A stretch of DNA of 64,000 bases from Rosellinia necatrix (Eukaryota > Ascomycota > Sordariomycetes > Xylariales > Xylariaceae): NCBI GenBank assembly GCA_021209875.1, contig JAGYVD010000006.1, positions 310,001-374,000 of the forward strand, read 5' to 3'. The notes below the pieces were generated by a model. That model was not told the DNA's origin. It was given only the letters and a program-made list of their open reading frames with translations, and did not search any database. The number at the start of each line of letters is the position of its first letter. Position 1 is the stretch's first letter. A program made the translations under genes and the position numbers. Shown here in pieces: positions 35,107 through 47,901 of the stretch.

Positions 35107-36267
35107 CAATAACGCGACAGAGCAAAGGGAGAGTGACGAAAGCCTGAGGAAGGGAGACGGGATGGCTGTTGGAATGGTTAACTAGCGATGTTCATCATCG
35201 TGTTGGCAATCGGCTCAAAAAGCGAAAGAGGTGCGAGCCTTTTTTTTTTCTCTAAAAAAAAAAAAAGAGAAGGAAAGACGGGCTTTGGTGGGTTCAGAAG
35301 GCATGGATTCCACCACTCTGTTGCAAGATCTTTCATTCCTACTTATTTGCTTAGCTAGCTATTCGTCTACCTCTCCGGCGACGAGATGGACTATATCTTC
35401 TAGCCTGATAACCACATACGCATGCTCATATCTTCATAATCGTGGGGCGCGCGTGTCCTATGTTACCAGTTACTTCATTCATATACGGGGAAAACGCGCC
35501 GATGAGATGACGATCTGCGGTGATAAGGAATAAAAGATGTTCAAAAAGTACGGACAGAAATATTGTAGATATAACAATGAAGTGGTCTTCTTTCTTCCTT
35601 TATCCTTCTCAATCTCTTTTAGCCCCCCTGCCGCCCATCCCCCATATTTTTTTTTTTCTAGTTCTACAACACGACATTATAAAAAGGGGGCGGTAACTAT
35701 TTCTTCTCCATCAACGAGTACAGTCTCACTAAGGCCATATATATAGGAATGGCGCTGGACTAATATCCAGTGAGTGAAAAAGGGGAGATCACGTCATTTC
35801 GTTCCGCAGTTGTCCGCGCCGAGGGCTGTGATTGAACTATGCATAAGTCCCATTTGCTCCGATTATACATCACAGACCTTATATGGGGGTGGGTAGTACG
35901 CCATCGTTGTGGGAGATAAAACAAGTATGAGGGCGAGCCGCCTTACGTTTTCTATTTCTCCAAGGAGCGCTTCAAATCTATTGCCTTACCTAAGCCATCA
36001 AAAACCACCTCCGAACCGTACCGGGGAACTTGCTAGTATATTTAAATACCACCACGACCAATTTAGTGATGCGGTCGTTGACCCTTCTCCCAAGCCACTT
36101 CCTATCCCTCACTCCCTCGCAGCCTTTTACAGTGAATAAGAGACGCGATTTCTTCAGATGGTATGTGCAGAAACTCAGTATCGGAATTTGCAATAGGTCC
36201 AATTCACCTAAGGGGCGATGCGTTGGACGGCGGTCTACATCTAGGGCATGATTGAAAAATAAGCCCC
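35107..36267. other. Convergent 3' intergenic region (PAN2/eRF3)
   Basis: About 1.16 kb between two converging genes. It contains the T/A hairpin at 35240-35266, another T run at 35648-35658, and short open frames only. Confidence 0.6.
35240..35266. terminator. T10-CTCT-A13 hairpin 3' of PAN2
   Basis: Ten Ts, a four-base CTCT loop and thirteen As form a potential hairpin about 135 bp past the PAN2 stop. It may take part in 3' end formation for PAN2 or, read on the other strand, for the converging eRF3 gene; this is inference. Confidence 0.3.
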
Positions 36268-39098
36268 TTAAGCGACATCATCCATGATAAGCTTAGTGAT
36301 CTTGCCGATAGCGATGGTTTGTCCCTACGCGCGAGCAAGTCAGTACATATCCCTATAGTAAAAGTAACAATGATGAGCAAATTACCTGATCACGGAGGGT
36401 AAAACGACCAAGTTGTGGCGCATCTTCGAATGTCTCGACACACACAGAACCGGCTCCACCGGTAACTTCCATGCGAGCAATGATGCTGTCGCCCTTTCGG
36501 GCGTGCGTGGGGGGAACCTTGCTCTTCCTGTTGGTTCCCTTTTGTAATTTATGCAGTAGCGCAGCGAATGTAACCTCTTCGATGGCGGCATGTACGTGGA
36601 GTACACAGTTAAAACCGGCAGTGAGGATTGTCTTCAGCTCTAGAATCCTGATCTGTGCTTCGAAGGCTTTGACGTTGTGCACTAAGCGCTTGGGGCTACA
36701 GAGTACGAATCCACTACCCATCCCATCAGTCAGTGACTAGCTTGCTAGTAAAAGATATGGTATAGTTTCGCAGAAGAATAAAAGAAATTGCGGGGATTAC
36801 GTACGGTGAAATATCATCTTCCTCGATACCTCGAAGGCGCATTCGAACCTGGTCACCACACTGACCAATCGCAATCTCATCTTCTGTCTCGCCGTAAAGC
36901 GCGGAAATCTCGATTTTTTCCTTGTTAGGCATCATCACTAGACTCATGCCTTTTCGACACACGCCAGCCTAGAGTAAGATACAAGAATTAGTAATCGGCA
37001 TCACGGCAAGTGCTCATAACTTAATGTCTGCCGGGGGTGCAGAACCCAATTGACAGCAGTAGCTCTAGGATGAAACAAATTTTCGTGAACAAGGAAATTC
37101 TTACCTCAATTTTGCCTTCAACCATGGTGCCCATGTCGCGGTACTTTCCGGCAACCGCCATCATGAAGCTTCAACACGAAGTTAGCATTTCCGACTATAG
37201 AAGGAACTAGTGATAAGGGCGAAATGATGCTGGCTAGCCAACGTAGAGGTCTCTGGCATTTAGTATGATGAGGGGGGTTAGTGAACTTCGGATTACTCAC
37301 GGCGCATTGATCTTGCGCTCCAATGATTGCATACCATCCAGGTACTCAAGCAGCGAGGGGCCATCGTAGAAGGAGCAAGTACCAGCCGGGAGCCTGTCCT
37401 TGATATTTAGTAGCTGCTGAGCAGCAATAGGCATATAGAAAACGTCGCCCTTATTATATCCCATCTAGTATTGGATATTAGCGACTATTATCGATTGCAA
37501 AAACTCAAGCCATTTGTTCACAGCAAACAAGAGAGATATGTCTTGACTTGTGCGAAAAGGGGGAAGAAATATTAGAATGCGTACTCCTTTCAAGAACTGG
37601 GATAGCTTCGTGGTACACTCTTTATACCGATCGTGCGACCACATAACAGTTGGGTCGTCCATCTCTGCCTCGAAGAGTTAGTAAAACGAGTAGTTACCGA
37701 AACTTGACTTCTTGAGGAAATTTGACCGTCTTGGCGTGCTGGCTGGCCTCAGAACGGGTCATGAAATCTCTCTGTCTGTCGTTAGGTGGGTTGGACCCGG
37801 AAGACTGACTGTTAATGACGACAACAAGTTTGTTGACGCCTTGTGTCTTAGCAAGCATTGCATGCTCACGGGTTTGACCACCTTTCTCGAAGCCCGTCTC
37901 GTATTCGCCCTTGCGTGCGCTGATGACCAGGACACCAACGTCTGCTTGAGCAGCACCACCAATCATGCTCGGGACATACGTCTTGTGACCTGGAGCATCA
38001 AGGATACTGTATCGGCGTTTCTCGGTTTCGAAGAAACCTCGTCCCACTTCAACCGTCTTACCCTTTGATCTCTCCTCCTTAGTAAGATCCAGCGCCCACG
38101 ACAGCCACCATGATTCTCGGCCCATCTCCTTCGCCTCTCTCTTGTACTTGTCCACTTTGATACTCGGTTAGCGGTTTACGGCTAGGCAAGGTAGGTGGGG
38201 GTGTCCGGGGCATGCAGGACCTCTCCCCGGCATGAAAGTGCCTTCAATGCTTACTTGTTCTCTCATCAACCATGCCAGTGGCATACAGAATGCTGCCGCC
38301 AAGAGTGCTCTTGCCAGCATCCACGTGGCCCAAGAAGATGACATTCACGTGCTCCTTGCCGTATATCTCCTTGAGAGTTTCTTCGTCGACGTCTGCGGCC
38401 TGCTCGTTCACAACGGCATCGGCGTCACGGGAGGGGCCTTTTACGCCCCTGGACGGGCTCGACCGGCCCGAGGATGGCGTAGGTGAGGTCATTCCACTGG
38501 CGCTCTTAGACCCTTTGGTAGTCTCACCTGTCTTCTCAATGGCCTTGGCAGCGGTCACCTTCGCACCAATTTCGGCAGACGCTTCCTTCTCCGTAGAAGT
38601 GTCTTCCTTTGGCTTCTTCGACTCTTTCGGTTCGCCTTTGGGCTCATCTTTGGGAGCCGCGGGGGCGCCGATAGAGAGAACCTTGGCGGTCTTGGGCTTA
38701 GAGGCATCGCCGCCTATGCTCAAAACCTTTGCGCCGCCCTCCTTGGTAGTTATCGGCTTGTTCAAGTCGGAAGGGGCGACAGCAGCACCGGCTTGGTCGG
38801 GGCGCTTGGCGATGGTGGGAACGGCTTGAGACACAGGCTGCTGAGGTTGCTGGGGCTGTTGCTGGTACTGGGGGTATTGCTGCTGGCCTTGGAGAAGAGA
38901 GAGTTAGTTGAGAGGGGTCACAAACAGTGGGTGCCAAATGGGACGGGGGGTTCGGTCTCACCATATCCCTGGTTGCCGTAGCCACCTTGTTGACCGTAGA
39001 TATTGCCGTAACCCTGGCCGTATTGCTGTTGGTTATATCCTCCGGCTTGGCCATAATTCGGGTAATAGTTCTGGCCGTTATAGTAACCCTGCTGCTGC

Positions 39099-39136
<38 letters not shown>

Positions 39137-39328
39137 GTACTGGTTAAAGCCACCGTAAGCTTGCTGGCCTGGCTGGAAGCTATGCGCAGTGGGCTGGAAG
39201 GAGGCGGCCCCGGGTCGAAATGTTTGCGCAGTGGCCGGGTTGGGGTTGAGGTTCATCTGCTGGGCCTGGCGCGACAGATTATCGTCCTGCGCCGCGGGAT
39301 CGTCCTCCCACGAGTTGAGATCCGACAT
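36268..39328 (-). CDS. SUP35: Translation release factor eRF3 (SUP35)
   Basis: Nine minus-strand exons, 39328..38962, 38887..38255, 38154..37810, 37664..37585, 37464..37301, 37168..37105, 36968..36805, 36713..36386 and 36324..36268, give 733 residues with every phase matching. eRF3 is the GTPase partner of eRF1 in translation termination. The N-terminal part (residues to about 145) is rich in Gln, Asn, Tyr and Gly with an uninterrupted Gln run (about 65-80) and GQGYG/NYGQ-type repeats, like the yeast prion domain; a charged Lys/Glu middle domain follows. G domain: GHVDAGKST (G1, about 306), DAPGHKTYVPSM (G3), NKMD (G4, split by the 145-nt intron 37665..37809). Beta-barrel domains follow to the C-terminal KITKLIMDDVA. 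Most introns carry CTAAC or CTGAC branch sites. All GTPase motifs are intact. Confidence 0.96.
39085..39140 (-). repeat. Polyglutamine tract in eRF3
   Basis: CTG/TTG (CAG/CAA on the coding strand) repeats encode about sixteen consecutive Gln residues in the prion-like N terminus. Mixed CAG and CAA codons interrupt the pure repeat. Confidence 0.9.
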
Positions 39329-40653
39329 GGTGACGATTTGTTATGTCTCGTGGGTCGCACTTCTAGTCGCACGCACTTCTTTCTGGTCGCACTTCTGGTC
39401 GCACTTCTGGTCGCACTTCTACTCGAAGCCTGGATGGATGGGGTTAGCGAGGGGTAAGGCTCTATAGTATAGAGGGAAAGAGAGAAAAAAAAAGAGAGAG
39501 AGGGAGGAAGGGAGGAAGAGAGGAAGGAAGGAAGGAAGAGAGGAAGGAAGGAAGGAAGAAAGGAAGAGAGAATATGAGTGTCGACAAAAAAGGAAATAAA
39601 ATCTCGCTCGATAGGTATAAATGATGGCGGGTGGAAACGAAAGGGTTCATGAAGTTGCCAATGCGGGCGGGTCATTGAAAATAAATACCTAACTAAGTAA
39701 GCAATTCGACCCCTCCAAAGACGACAGGGTCGAGAGGTGCGCGAAAGGCCTGGTGGCAGACACAATACACAATACACAATACGCAATACGCAATATGAAT
39801 TCGAGCGACGGCGCCCAGCTTCCTGCCGACCTCTTGGTGGCAAGTGTTGGACGGGTATGCAAGGTATACACTCTCTCGAATCACTCGCAGCTTGAAACTT
39901 TGTCGAAAGATTAGGTACGTTAGTTGAACGTTTTGCCGTGTGGTTCTTGGTGGGGCATGTGGCGGGGTAGGGTAGTGTATGTACATATATCCAGGTAGAT
40001 GTGTATCCACCTCTCGCTACCTGCGTGGGTAGGTACCGGCTGTTGTGACCGGAGGTACTTTGCAGGCCATTCAATAACTACCTAGGTAGGTATGGGGGGC
40101 TCTGCCCTGGCAGAGTGGCACCTCAGTCCCCGCCGGAGGACCCCGCCAATGACGATACAGCTCCCGTAGGCAAGTAAGAATTAGTGTACCTACAGCAAGG
40201 GACCCAGTTCCGCCCAAACCATGGAGGATACATAGGTCATTTCCAGCCCAATATTCCGTTGCTCAAGGCCAGACGGGAACAGTGCCAAGCTTCAATACAT
40301 CGTCCACAGTTAAGGTTAGGTAGGTACCTCCCGACCTACCTACCTACCTACCTACCTACCTACCTACCTAGGTAGGTATGTTAGTATTAGTACCTACTTT
40401 GTAGATTTACACAACGGTGCCCGGTCAACCTCCCTCTACCCAGTACGTACTCCCAATCCTAAAACAAAACAAACTCTACCTACCTCCTAGGACATATTAT
40501 TTTCCACTCCTGTTTTCTTCTTCCTTCCGTCTTTTTGCTCCCCCTTTTGTTCTTCGTGTACAACGGACGATCGTCGAGTTTGATTTCGATGCATCTACCG
40601 TATCCAAATCCTCAGGGCTTCTTGTCTGGAGCGGGAGCGGAAGCGAAGGCGAT
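39329..40653. other. Shared upstream region of eRF3 and the Ran-binding gene
   Basis: About 1.3 kb between divergent genes. Next to eRF3 lie four GGTCGCACTTCT-type copies (about 39368-39422) and a GA-rich tract (39475-39560; pyrimidine on the eRF3 sense strand), a likely leader. TACCTA tracts occur at 40016-40092 and 40334-40378. A pyrimidine-rich stretch (40500-40555) precedes the Ran-binding gene. No gene supported. Confidence 0.6.
40334..40378. repeat. TACC tetranucleotide array ending in CCTAGG palindrome
   Basis: About nine TACC units run directly into CTAGGTAGGTA, making a palindromic TACCTACCTAGGTAGGTA end. Same sequence class as elsewhere in the window. Confidence 0.9.
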
Positions 40654-42811
40654 ATGGACGCATTCCTTGCTAAGCTGTCTTACCATGCTACCAGCTACGC
40701 CGTCAGGTCGTGTATCGCCCTGACCTCGACGTATGTCATTAACCAGGGTGCCAACCTACTCAAGGTACGTAAGGAGAGAGAGAGAGAAGAGAGAGAGAGA
40801 GAAAGGGAGGAAGAAAGGGAGGGAGAAAGGGAGAAAGAATTCCAAAGTCGCCGCTCTACGTAATCCAGGCAGAATCTTGAATCTCACAGCCTTTTTTGGA
40901 ACAGACGGTTGAACATGACCCCCTACGAGCCGAAATCAGCCAACTGCAACGCCGCCTAGGCCGGAAGATCGAGGTGAGTCATATCCGTTCGTCCTATAGG
41001 GCGGGTCACATCCGGCACGGTTTGCATTATCCGCTATACACTGCCCTAACTTTTGTCATGGGTGTTGATACGAATCATAGCTGGTATCTCCGATCCTGGA
41101 ATCTATCGAGCTTCGCTATACCAGGGGGGATTCTGCCCTCGAAGCAGTGGTACGAACCGCGAGGGGCCTGCGTGAGGATATCGACGCACTAGGCGAGAGG
41201 CTGAAAAATGCCACGTCCACCTGGACGTCGCCGCCAAACGGAGCCCGGGACCACAAGATGACCGCCGCTCGCCAGCACGCCGAGCTCATCGAAATCATAG
41301 GGGAAATCAAAGACGTCATCACCACCATCGACGATGCAATCCCTCTAATCAACCTCTGGGTATCTGCCATCGGTGGTGTCCAAGCACCGCCGTCATCCTT
41401 TTCGCCATCCCGTTTGCTACAAGCGAGCATGTTGGTGAATGTGGGCGATACCCAGTTCATCCTTAATCCGGGTCAGCCCATGCAGATAGGTCCGGATTTC
41501 ACTCTGTCGCTCTACATGCTATTCCGAGGCCATGCATCGACTTACGGGATCCAAGAGCCCTACGGTGTCGAAGAAGGCCAGAGAAAACCGATGTGGCAAG
41601 AGGTCATCCACAAGGCCCGAGTACGACTTCTTCGGGTCCCTACAGATGACTTCGCGAACGGGATAGGGGCCGGCGGCCCTCGTGCGTGTTATTCCTACCA
41701 GCTCCAAGTGGTGGAAGATTTAGACGATGGGCGGCTACATACATTCGAGGCCAAGGATTCGGGACCGAAGTCGTACGATGGTCTACCCTTGGCCGGTATC
41801 CGAGAATCTATCCCAATCCACCAAATCTCCAAGATGTTCTATGCCGATGTCGGAAAAATTCTGAATATCGGCAGTGACGATGACACCTCGAGCAGCCCTG
41901 TACTCTTACTTAAGAGGGACGTGGATGCCATGCCGGTCACATCCGAGATGGGCAATCCTATACTGAGAATCGAGAGCCCGGAAGCCAGCATAATATCCGA
42001 GACACCTCCATCGGAGGGGGGGAGTTCACAAGAAGATATCGATTTCCAAATTCGACATGAAATGGGATTGGCCGACGAACCGGTCTGTTCTACGATAGTA
42101 TCGGCCCAGACCCCTCAGGCCCACGCTAAACACCATGACTGGCGTATCCCACAAGACTTAGATCCGGAGTGGCTGGCGTTGGAGGTGCTATACATAGACG
42201 AGAGCGACGAGAACTCCGACACGGACTCCGACTCAGCTGGTGATGAGGGGGGCTCCGCGCGCGGCGATGAGCACACGCCGGGCTCGACCAACGGTTGTCG
42301 TCCCCGACATACCGTCCGTCCATCCGTGGACCAGAACCTAATCACGCAACTAAACCGCATGAACATCGCCTCCGCCCCCTCGCGTCCCTCATCGAGCAGC
42401 TCCTACACCCACCGCCATCCCGCACCCTCCACCCCGAACCGGGGCGCCGCCGACGACGGTTTCACCACCACGACTACGCCATCCAGCCGGAGCCTAAAAC
42501 CTAGACACACAGCAGCGGCGGCGGCGGCGGCGAGGATGAACAGCCCCCTGACGCCGACGAAGCTGATCGAGCGCTCGCCCTTCGGCGCCATCAAGACCTC
42601 GCTGTCGCTGCTCGAGATGCTCCTCCGCCTCACCAGCCTCCAGGCGTTCGAGCAGACCACCCACCTCGCCATCCCCGACCACGTCCTCCGCTTCTACCTC
42701 GAGGAGTCCGTCTCCACCAGCGGCCTGCGCGGCAAGGACCGCGCCGCCGCGGGCGCCGCTGCCGAGCGGAAGGTCGGGTTCGATCCCTACGCCGCCGATC
42801 CGCCGGGTTGA
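40654..42811 (+). CDS. RanGTP-binding protein, YRB30-like
   Basis: Three exons, 40654..40764, 40905..40973 and 41081..42811, give 636 residues, all junctions in phase 0. The N terminus (MDAFLAKLSYHATSYAVRSC, then NQGANLLK, TVEHDPLRAEISQL) and the core (LVSPILESIELRYTRGDSAL, QLQVVEDLDDGRLHTFEAKD, IPIHQISKMFYADVGKIL) match the fungal RanGTP-binding protein family typified by yeast Yrb30, which binds Ran-GTP and influences nucleocytoplasmic transport. The second half is acidic then Ser/Pro/Thr-rich and probably disordered, before a conserved LTPTKLIERSPFGAIKTSLS segment and a C-terminal helical part (LLEMLLRLTSLQAFEQTTHL). The start is the first in-frame ATG. Intron 1 (140 nt) holds a GA-rich simple repeat; the last 300 bp are GC-rich. 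Confidence 0.88.
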
Positions 42812-43858
42812 AAGCGCCCTCCTCCTCCTCCTCCTCCTTCCTCGTTATTTCAGTTGGCCTGCGCGGTGTTTGGTTCGATCGGGACGGCATGGGATGGGAT
42901 GCCGTTATTTCTAGTTTGTTTTTTTTTTCCTCCTCGCTTCTTCTACTTCTTCTTCCTCTTCTGCTTCTCCTGCATGGCTGGCGCATTTAGCATATGGATA
43001 GACGGATGGACGATGAATAATGATACGATACGGATAGATAGATGGAAATGATCAAAACCCTAATAGATGCAACACCCGATAGATTGTTACCAGGTAGTAT
43101 GGAGCTAGATGGGGTTTAACAAAAAAAGGGAGGGGGGAAGGGGGGGGGGACACGACAGTCATTGGATAGTGTTCGAAGTCCGTACCTACTTAAACTTCAC
43201 ATTCGATTCCACTTCACACTTGGGATACCTGTGCACTCGTAGAAATACCGTCCAGGTACCTTAACCGGACCATGAATCAAAACCTCGATATATTCACCAT
43301 GAAACTTACGAACGAACAGATATTGTGCTCTAAGAGGACGTTGAATTAACCTACACCAGTGAAAGGCGGAGCATTTTAGTCTCGAGACCTCTGAACCCCT
43401 GAGCATACAGCGGGAAAAAAAAAAAAAAAAAAAAGGAGTGTACAACTTTTATACAGTTGAGTAGGTAGGTATATATATCATAGACCACCGGCCTTATCCT
43501 ATCATACAAGCACACGCGAAGATAAAAACGGATTCGGATTCTCCGGGGGTCTGTGGGCGTGTGTTCTATTCAACCGCACCTCTCCTGCCCTCCTTTTTTT
43601 TTTTTTGTCTTTACCCATCACTGTGTCCCGTCCTGTCTCGTCTCGGGGGAGGGATGTGGTGGGGATAATCCGACGATGCGGTGACCAACGTCGTGTTCGG
43701 TTCGATCGAACCTTTCCATTCAAGCATCATCCTCCTCGTCCCCCACCACCTTCATGAGCTACCTCCCCTCTACTCATATACTGGTCATATACATGTCGCA
43801 AAAAATTGCACGTGGACAAGGGGTACAGCGACTGTGTATTTCATGTTTTGCGCCCGTC
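42812..43858. other. Convergent intergenic region
   Basis: About 1 kb between the Ran-binding gene and the uS7m gene. It contains CTC-rich tracts right after the stop, a poly-G/A stretch (43120-43150), a poly-A run (43413-43433) and a poly-T run (43592-43604). Nothing coding. Confidence 0.65.
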
Positions 43859-44974
43859 TCATTTCCTCTTGCCGGCGACGTTCGGGTGCGCGAGGTTGGC
43901 GCGGGCGGCGGTGCCGAGCTTGTGGACGACCTGGCGACGGTCCCAGGCGGCGGAGCGGCCCTCGACGACGGCGACGATCTCCTGGCCGAAGCGGGCGGCG
44001 AACTGCTTGCGGCCGGAGCCGGTGGAGCGCTTCTTGTTGACGATGTCGAGGATCCATATGATGGCCTGGCGGCGGCGGGAGCGCGCGCTGATGGGCTCCG
44101 GCACGTCGAGCGCGTTGCCGCCGCCCGCGAGCCCCTTCATGCTGCGCACCCGCACGATCGGCGCCACCGAGTCGATCGCCAGCGTCAGGTACAGCAGCGG
44201 GTTCAGCGGCAGCTGCGACGGCGGCGGCGACCCCGGCAGGAGCGGCCGCAGGGGGGACACCTTCGGCGGCGGCGTCGTGCGGAGGTAGTTGAGAATCAGG
44301 GAGAGGTGCTGTTTTTTTGGGGGGCCAAGGGCTATGGGTTAGCTCTGGTTTTCTATCTCCTTCACCTGCCCTCCTTTTTTCACATCTTTGAAAAATCCAA
44401 CCCTCCTCCCCTGCCGTTGTGTATCTCGGCTTTTGAACCAACAGGCTGATCTCAGGGGAGAAGAGGGATATAGGGGAAGGGGTCTGCGCACCTTTTGTGC
44501 CTTGCTCAGCTTCCCATCTCGCATGAGCATTCTCGTGACTTGATGGACGACGGGATGGTGGCGGTCTTGGAGCCGTTCGTTCTTTGTTGGCGGCGTAGGC
44601 ATGCCATATTTGAGACCCTGTGCGAGAAGGTCCAATGCGTCGAGGCCGGCGGCAGCGCGCTCGAGAGCAGCGAGAGCGTCGGCACTCATAAAGTTATCCG
44701 CGAATGGCTCTGGCGGTCTTGGGACGTAGGGTTTTGTTTCTTCTGGTTTGCTCGGTGCGTCGTCGGCAAATCCCCTCCTCCCTAATAATACGGAGGCTCT
44801 CGCGGCCGCTGCTGCCGCCGTCGTCATCACCGTCGCCGTCGTCGTCGTCGTCGCCGTCGTCGTTGTCATCATCGCCGCCGGGATGTGAGAGATGAGGCTG
44901 TGATTAGGCCGTGACGGCCGAGTCCGGACGGCGAGACTCGGTAGGGACCTCCAGGGGTTTATTTTGGAAGCCAT
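43859..44974 (-). CDS. RSM7: Mitochondrial small-subunit ribosomal protein uS7m
   Basis: Two minus-strand exons, 44974..44492 and 44308..43859, give 310 residues. uS7 binds the 3' domain of the small rRNA and nucleates assembly of the mitoribosomal head. The C-terminal part has the S7 fold signature: HLSLILNYLRTTPPPKVSP, LTLAIDSVAPIVRVRSMKG, RRRQAIIWILDIVNKK, KQFAARFGQEIVAVVEGRS and VVHKLGTAARANLAH. The N terminus is basic and rich in Ser/Thr/Ala without acidic residues (first about 60 residues), fitting a mitochondrial presequence, and contains a long Thr run encoded by a GTC/GTT repeat. The 183-nt intron (44309..44491) has donor GTGCGC and acceptor CAG. C-terminal half is GC-rich. Confidence 0.93.
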
Positions 44975-47440
44975 CTTTGCATTTGGCGTCGGACCCGTCC
45001 TCCCACCAGTTCCAATGCCTCGGTTGCGTAGTTGGGCTCCTCAATTAGTCGGCTGTGGCGCTTGGTCGTTGTCGTCTCGGGTCGATGCCTCGATTGGCGG
45101 CGGTTCTGTATGTTGCCCATATAAAATTTGGGTATGTCCGGCGAGGCTGCCTGTCGAGGTTGTTCCGGTGCAGGGGTTCGATTCATGTGGCTTGGATGGA
45201 GAGGCTATCCCTATTTTGGTATAGGCCACTCGCCACATCTCACTTGTGCTCATTTGTTTCATCTGAACTCCAATTGTCCTCAAGTGTGTGTCCATGTAGG
45301 CACGCTAAGTACTACGTACCTAAGTACCTAGCCTGCACTGGTCACTGGGGATTGAGCCATAACCGATAGAACGGATCAGCCAGCCAGCCATGCTCCACTT
45401 ACCCCACTCACTTGCTCGCCCAGTCACTTTTACTTACACAACGACGGTCGCTTTATGCTCATATTGGAAATCCCAGTACACCCCACTCCCCACTCCCCAC
45501 TCTCCACCGACTGACTCCCTGGAAGCCCCTTCCCCGTTCTTGCTCTTCCCGGACACAAGTCCCGAGGTGACTTGGCGTCGAACTTGGGATTTAGACTACT
45601 AGTCTACACCACTGGGTAGTATTGGCTGATAGGGCGATTTTGCTTTTCTTTTTTTTTTTTTTTTATCATTTCTATTACAACGCCGCCATCGCTGGTCATT
45701 TCCATTACAACCGCCCGCCAACCACCAAAAAACCCCCCCCCTCCCCCCAAAAATAACGGCCAGTCTGGCAGTTATCGGCTTACCCCAAACAGCTAAAACA
45801 ACAGCCAACGCCATATCCACCGATTCTTATTTCGGTTCCTCATGCCTAGTACAGTTCGGTACAGTCGTCGTAGGATGGCTGGGCTGACCGGAAATCCCGG
45901 CAGCTGCTGCAATCCCGGCAGTTAGTTGCAGCGCAGGTCCGCCGAAGATTTATTTGCATAGCATGCAGCCCGGCGCGCGCGTATAATTTCCCATAGTTTG
46001 TTTTTATCTCTCTGTTCTTTCTCCAATGTCTCTCTCTCTCTCTCTCTTTCTATCTATCTATCTGTCTGTCTGTTTCTATAGTTCTTCCTTTCTTCCTTTC
46101 TTTCTTTCTTTCTTCCATCTCTCACCTTCTCTATCGTCCTACCGTCCCTGCCGTTCCCCATCATATCATCAGGGATTACGTAGTATTGCAGCCAATATTA
46201 ATATTATGTGTGTATGCACAGGTGCCAACCCTGTATATTGTACTGCACGTTACGTTGAATGACACCTGCAGCACATCAACATCCCGCATGCTTTTTCAGA
46301 ACCCTGACCAGACGCCTACGTCGTATTCCTTTTTTCAATCTTTTTTTATTTTTGTTTTATTACGAACCCTTTCGCCGGCCTCTTCTGGCCTTTGTAGATC
46401 CACTCCCTCGCCGGGCGTGCAGGAGGACCCGAATCATCTCTCTAATTCCTCAGCTCGTAAAATAGGGGCACCGATGGCAACAGACGTAAATCCAGCACGC
46501 CAATCGATCGGTGCATTGCGTATAGCTACTATACCCGGGCCGGGCAGATGAACGGTGATGAGCACCCGCACTTCGCGAGCCCGATGACAGAGAAATATGT
46601 TGCATCATAAGTCCCATGCATTGGGGCTCTGTTCTAGACTGAGAGTTTAGTTATCTGGCCATGACCGCCCGTTAGCTGCACTCTGTAAAACGTCTAGGCT
46701 AAATGCAGTAAGGCGGTGGTGAAGAGTTACATGTGCACTACCTATACTACTACTATCCAACCAACCAACCTAGTAACTAAACAGTTAACTAGGTACTAGG
46801 CCAGTTACTAAGTCAGTTACCAAGTGTAGGGAGTTTACAATACAGGTTTGTCCCCGTCCGTGTGTAAGTGCGCACGCACGCGTGGGCGTTTATCGATCCA
46901 TCCGCGTCCTCCCCCCCTTCCTCCCTTCCCCTCCCCTTCCAATCTCGCTCTGTTTCTGTTCTTCTGCAACTTAACTATAGGCCAATTGCACTGCATTTCT
47001 CTTTTCTTCTTTTCTCCTTCCTTCATCTCATCTATCCTCCTCCTCCTCCTCCCACTCCTGCTCCTACTCCTACTCCCACTTCTACCCCTAACGCGTGCTC
47101 CTTTGCCCGCCGCCGCCGTCGCCGCCACAGCGCGCCCCATCCCAACGAGCGTCATGCAGGCCTTTGGCGCCATCGAATGTGTCACACGTACAGCGATTAC
47201 TACGCTCCGTCGACCCAGTCCCTTACCTTGTGTGACCACGATGTCGCAGCGCCACAAGTCCCTATTCCCTGGATCGGATTTGCTTGGGTTTGGGCACAGA
47301 AATATTTACCCATCGTCACACTCCCTCCACTCACCTCACCTCACCTCACACCACCACCACGTCGGCGGCGCCTGTCACGCGGAGCTTAATAATCATCGCC
47401 ACACGTTTGCCTGCTGTATAGTGAGTGTATGTCGTAGAAC

Positions 47441-47502
47441 CAATCCAATCCAATCCAATCCAACCCAATCCAACCCAATCCAATCCAATTCAATCCAATC
47501 CA
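47441..47502. repeat. CCAAT pentanucleotide array
   Basis: About twelve CCAAT/CCAAC units in a row. As each unit is a CCAAT box, the array could bind the HAP/NF-Y complex, but the nearest supported gene start is not adjacent. Confidence 0.9.
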
Positions 47503-47603
47503 TCTCTTCCCCCTCGGGCTCGGGCTCGTCGCCGCCGCCTCGTCGCATTGCGACACTGGAGGGAAAACGCTAACTAGGCTTCCTTTTTAACTCGAATCTC
47601 TCG

Positions 47604-47690
47604 TGCGTCTGTCTGTCTGTCCGTCCGTCTATCTGCTTGCCTGCCTGTCTGCCTGTCTATCTGTTTGTCTGTCTGTCTGTCTGTCTGTCC
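47604..47690. repeat. CTGT/CTGC microsatellite
   Basis: A long imperfect tract of CTGT, CCGT and CTGC tetranucleotides. Confidence 0.9.
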
Positions 47691-47901
47691 ATACACCCAC
47701 CCTCGGTGTTCCTTATCTGCTGTGGATGTCCGCCCTCACACCCACCCCCAGCCGCTCAGCAACCAGTGAGTCCTGCTTGGGCTGATTCGTCCCACACCCT
47801 AGGTGAATAAGGAAGCCGAGCCCGCCTGATCTACAATGCCTATGTATGTATTTACATAGTACCGCACCGCACTTCCGTTCGAGATCCCTCCTTCTCCAAC
47901 G

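Noticed and set aside
43754..44449. 231-residue plus-strand open frame over the uS7m gene
   Set aside because: Antisense shadow; the minus strand has the full S7 signature and a consistent intron.
46848..47573. 241-residue plus-strand open frame
   Set aside because: Mostly translation of CTC and CCAAT simple repeats; no splice support and no domain.
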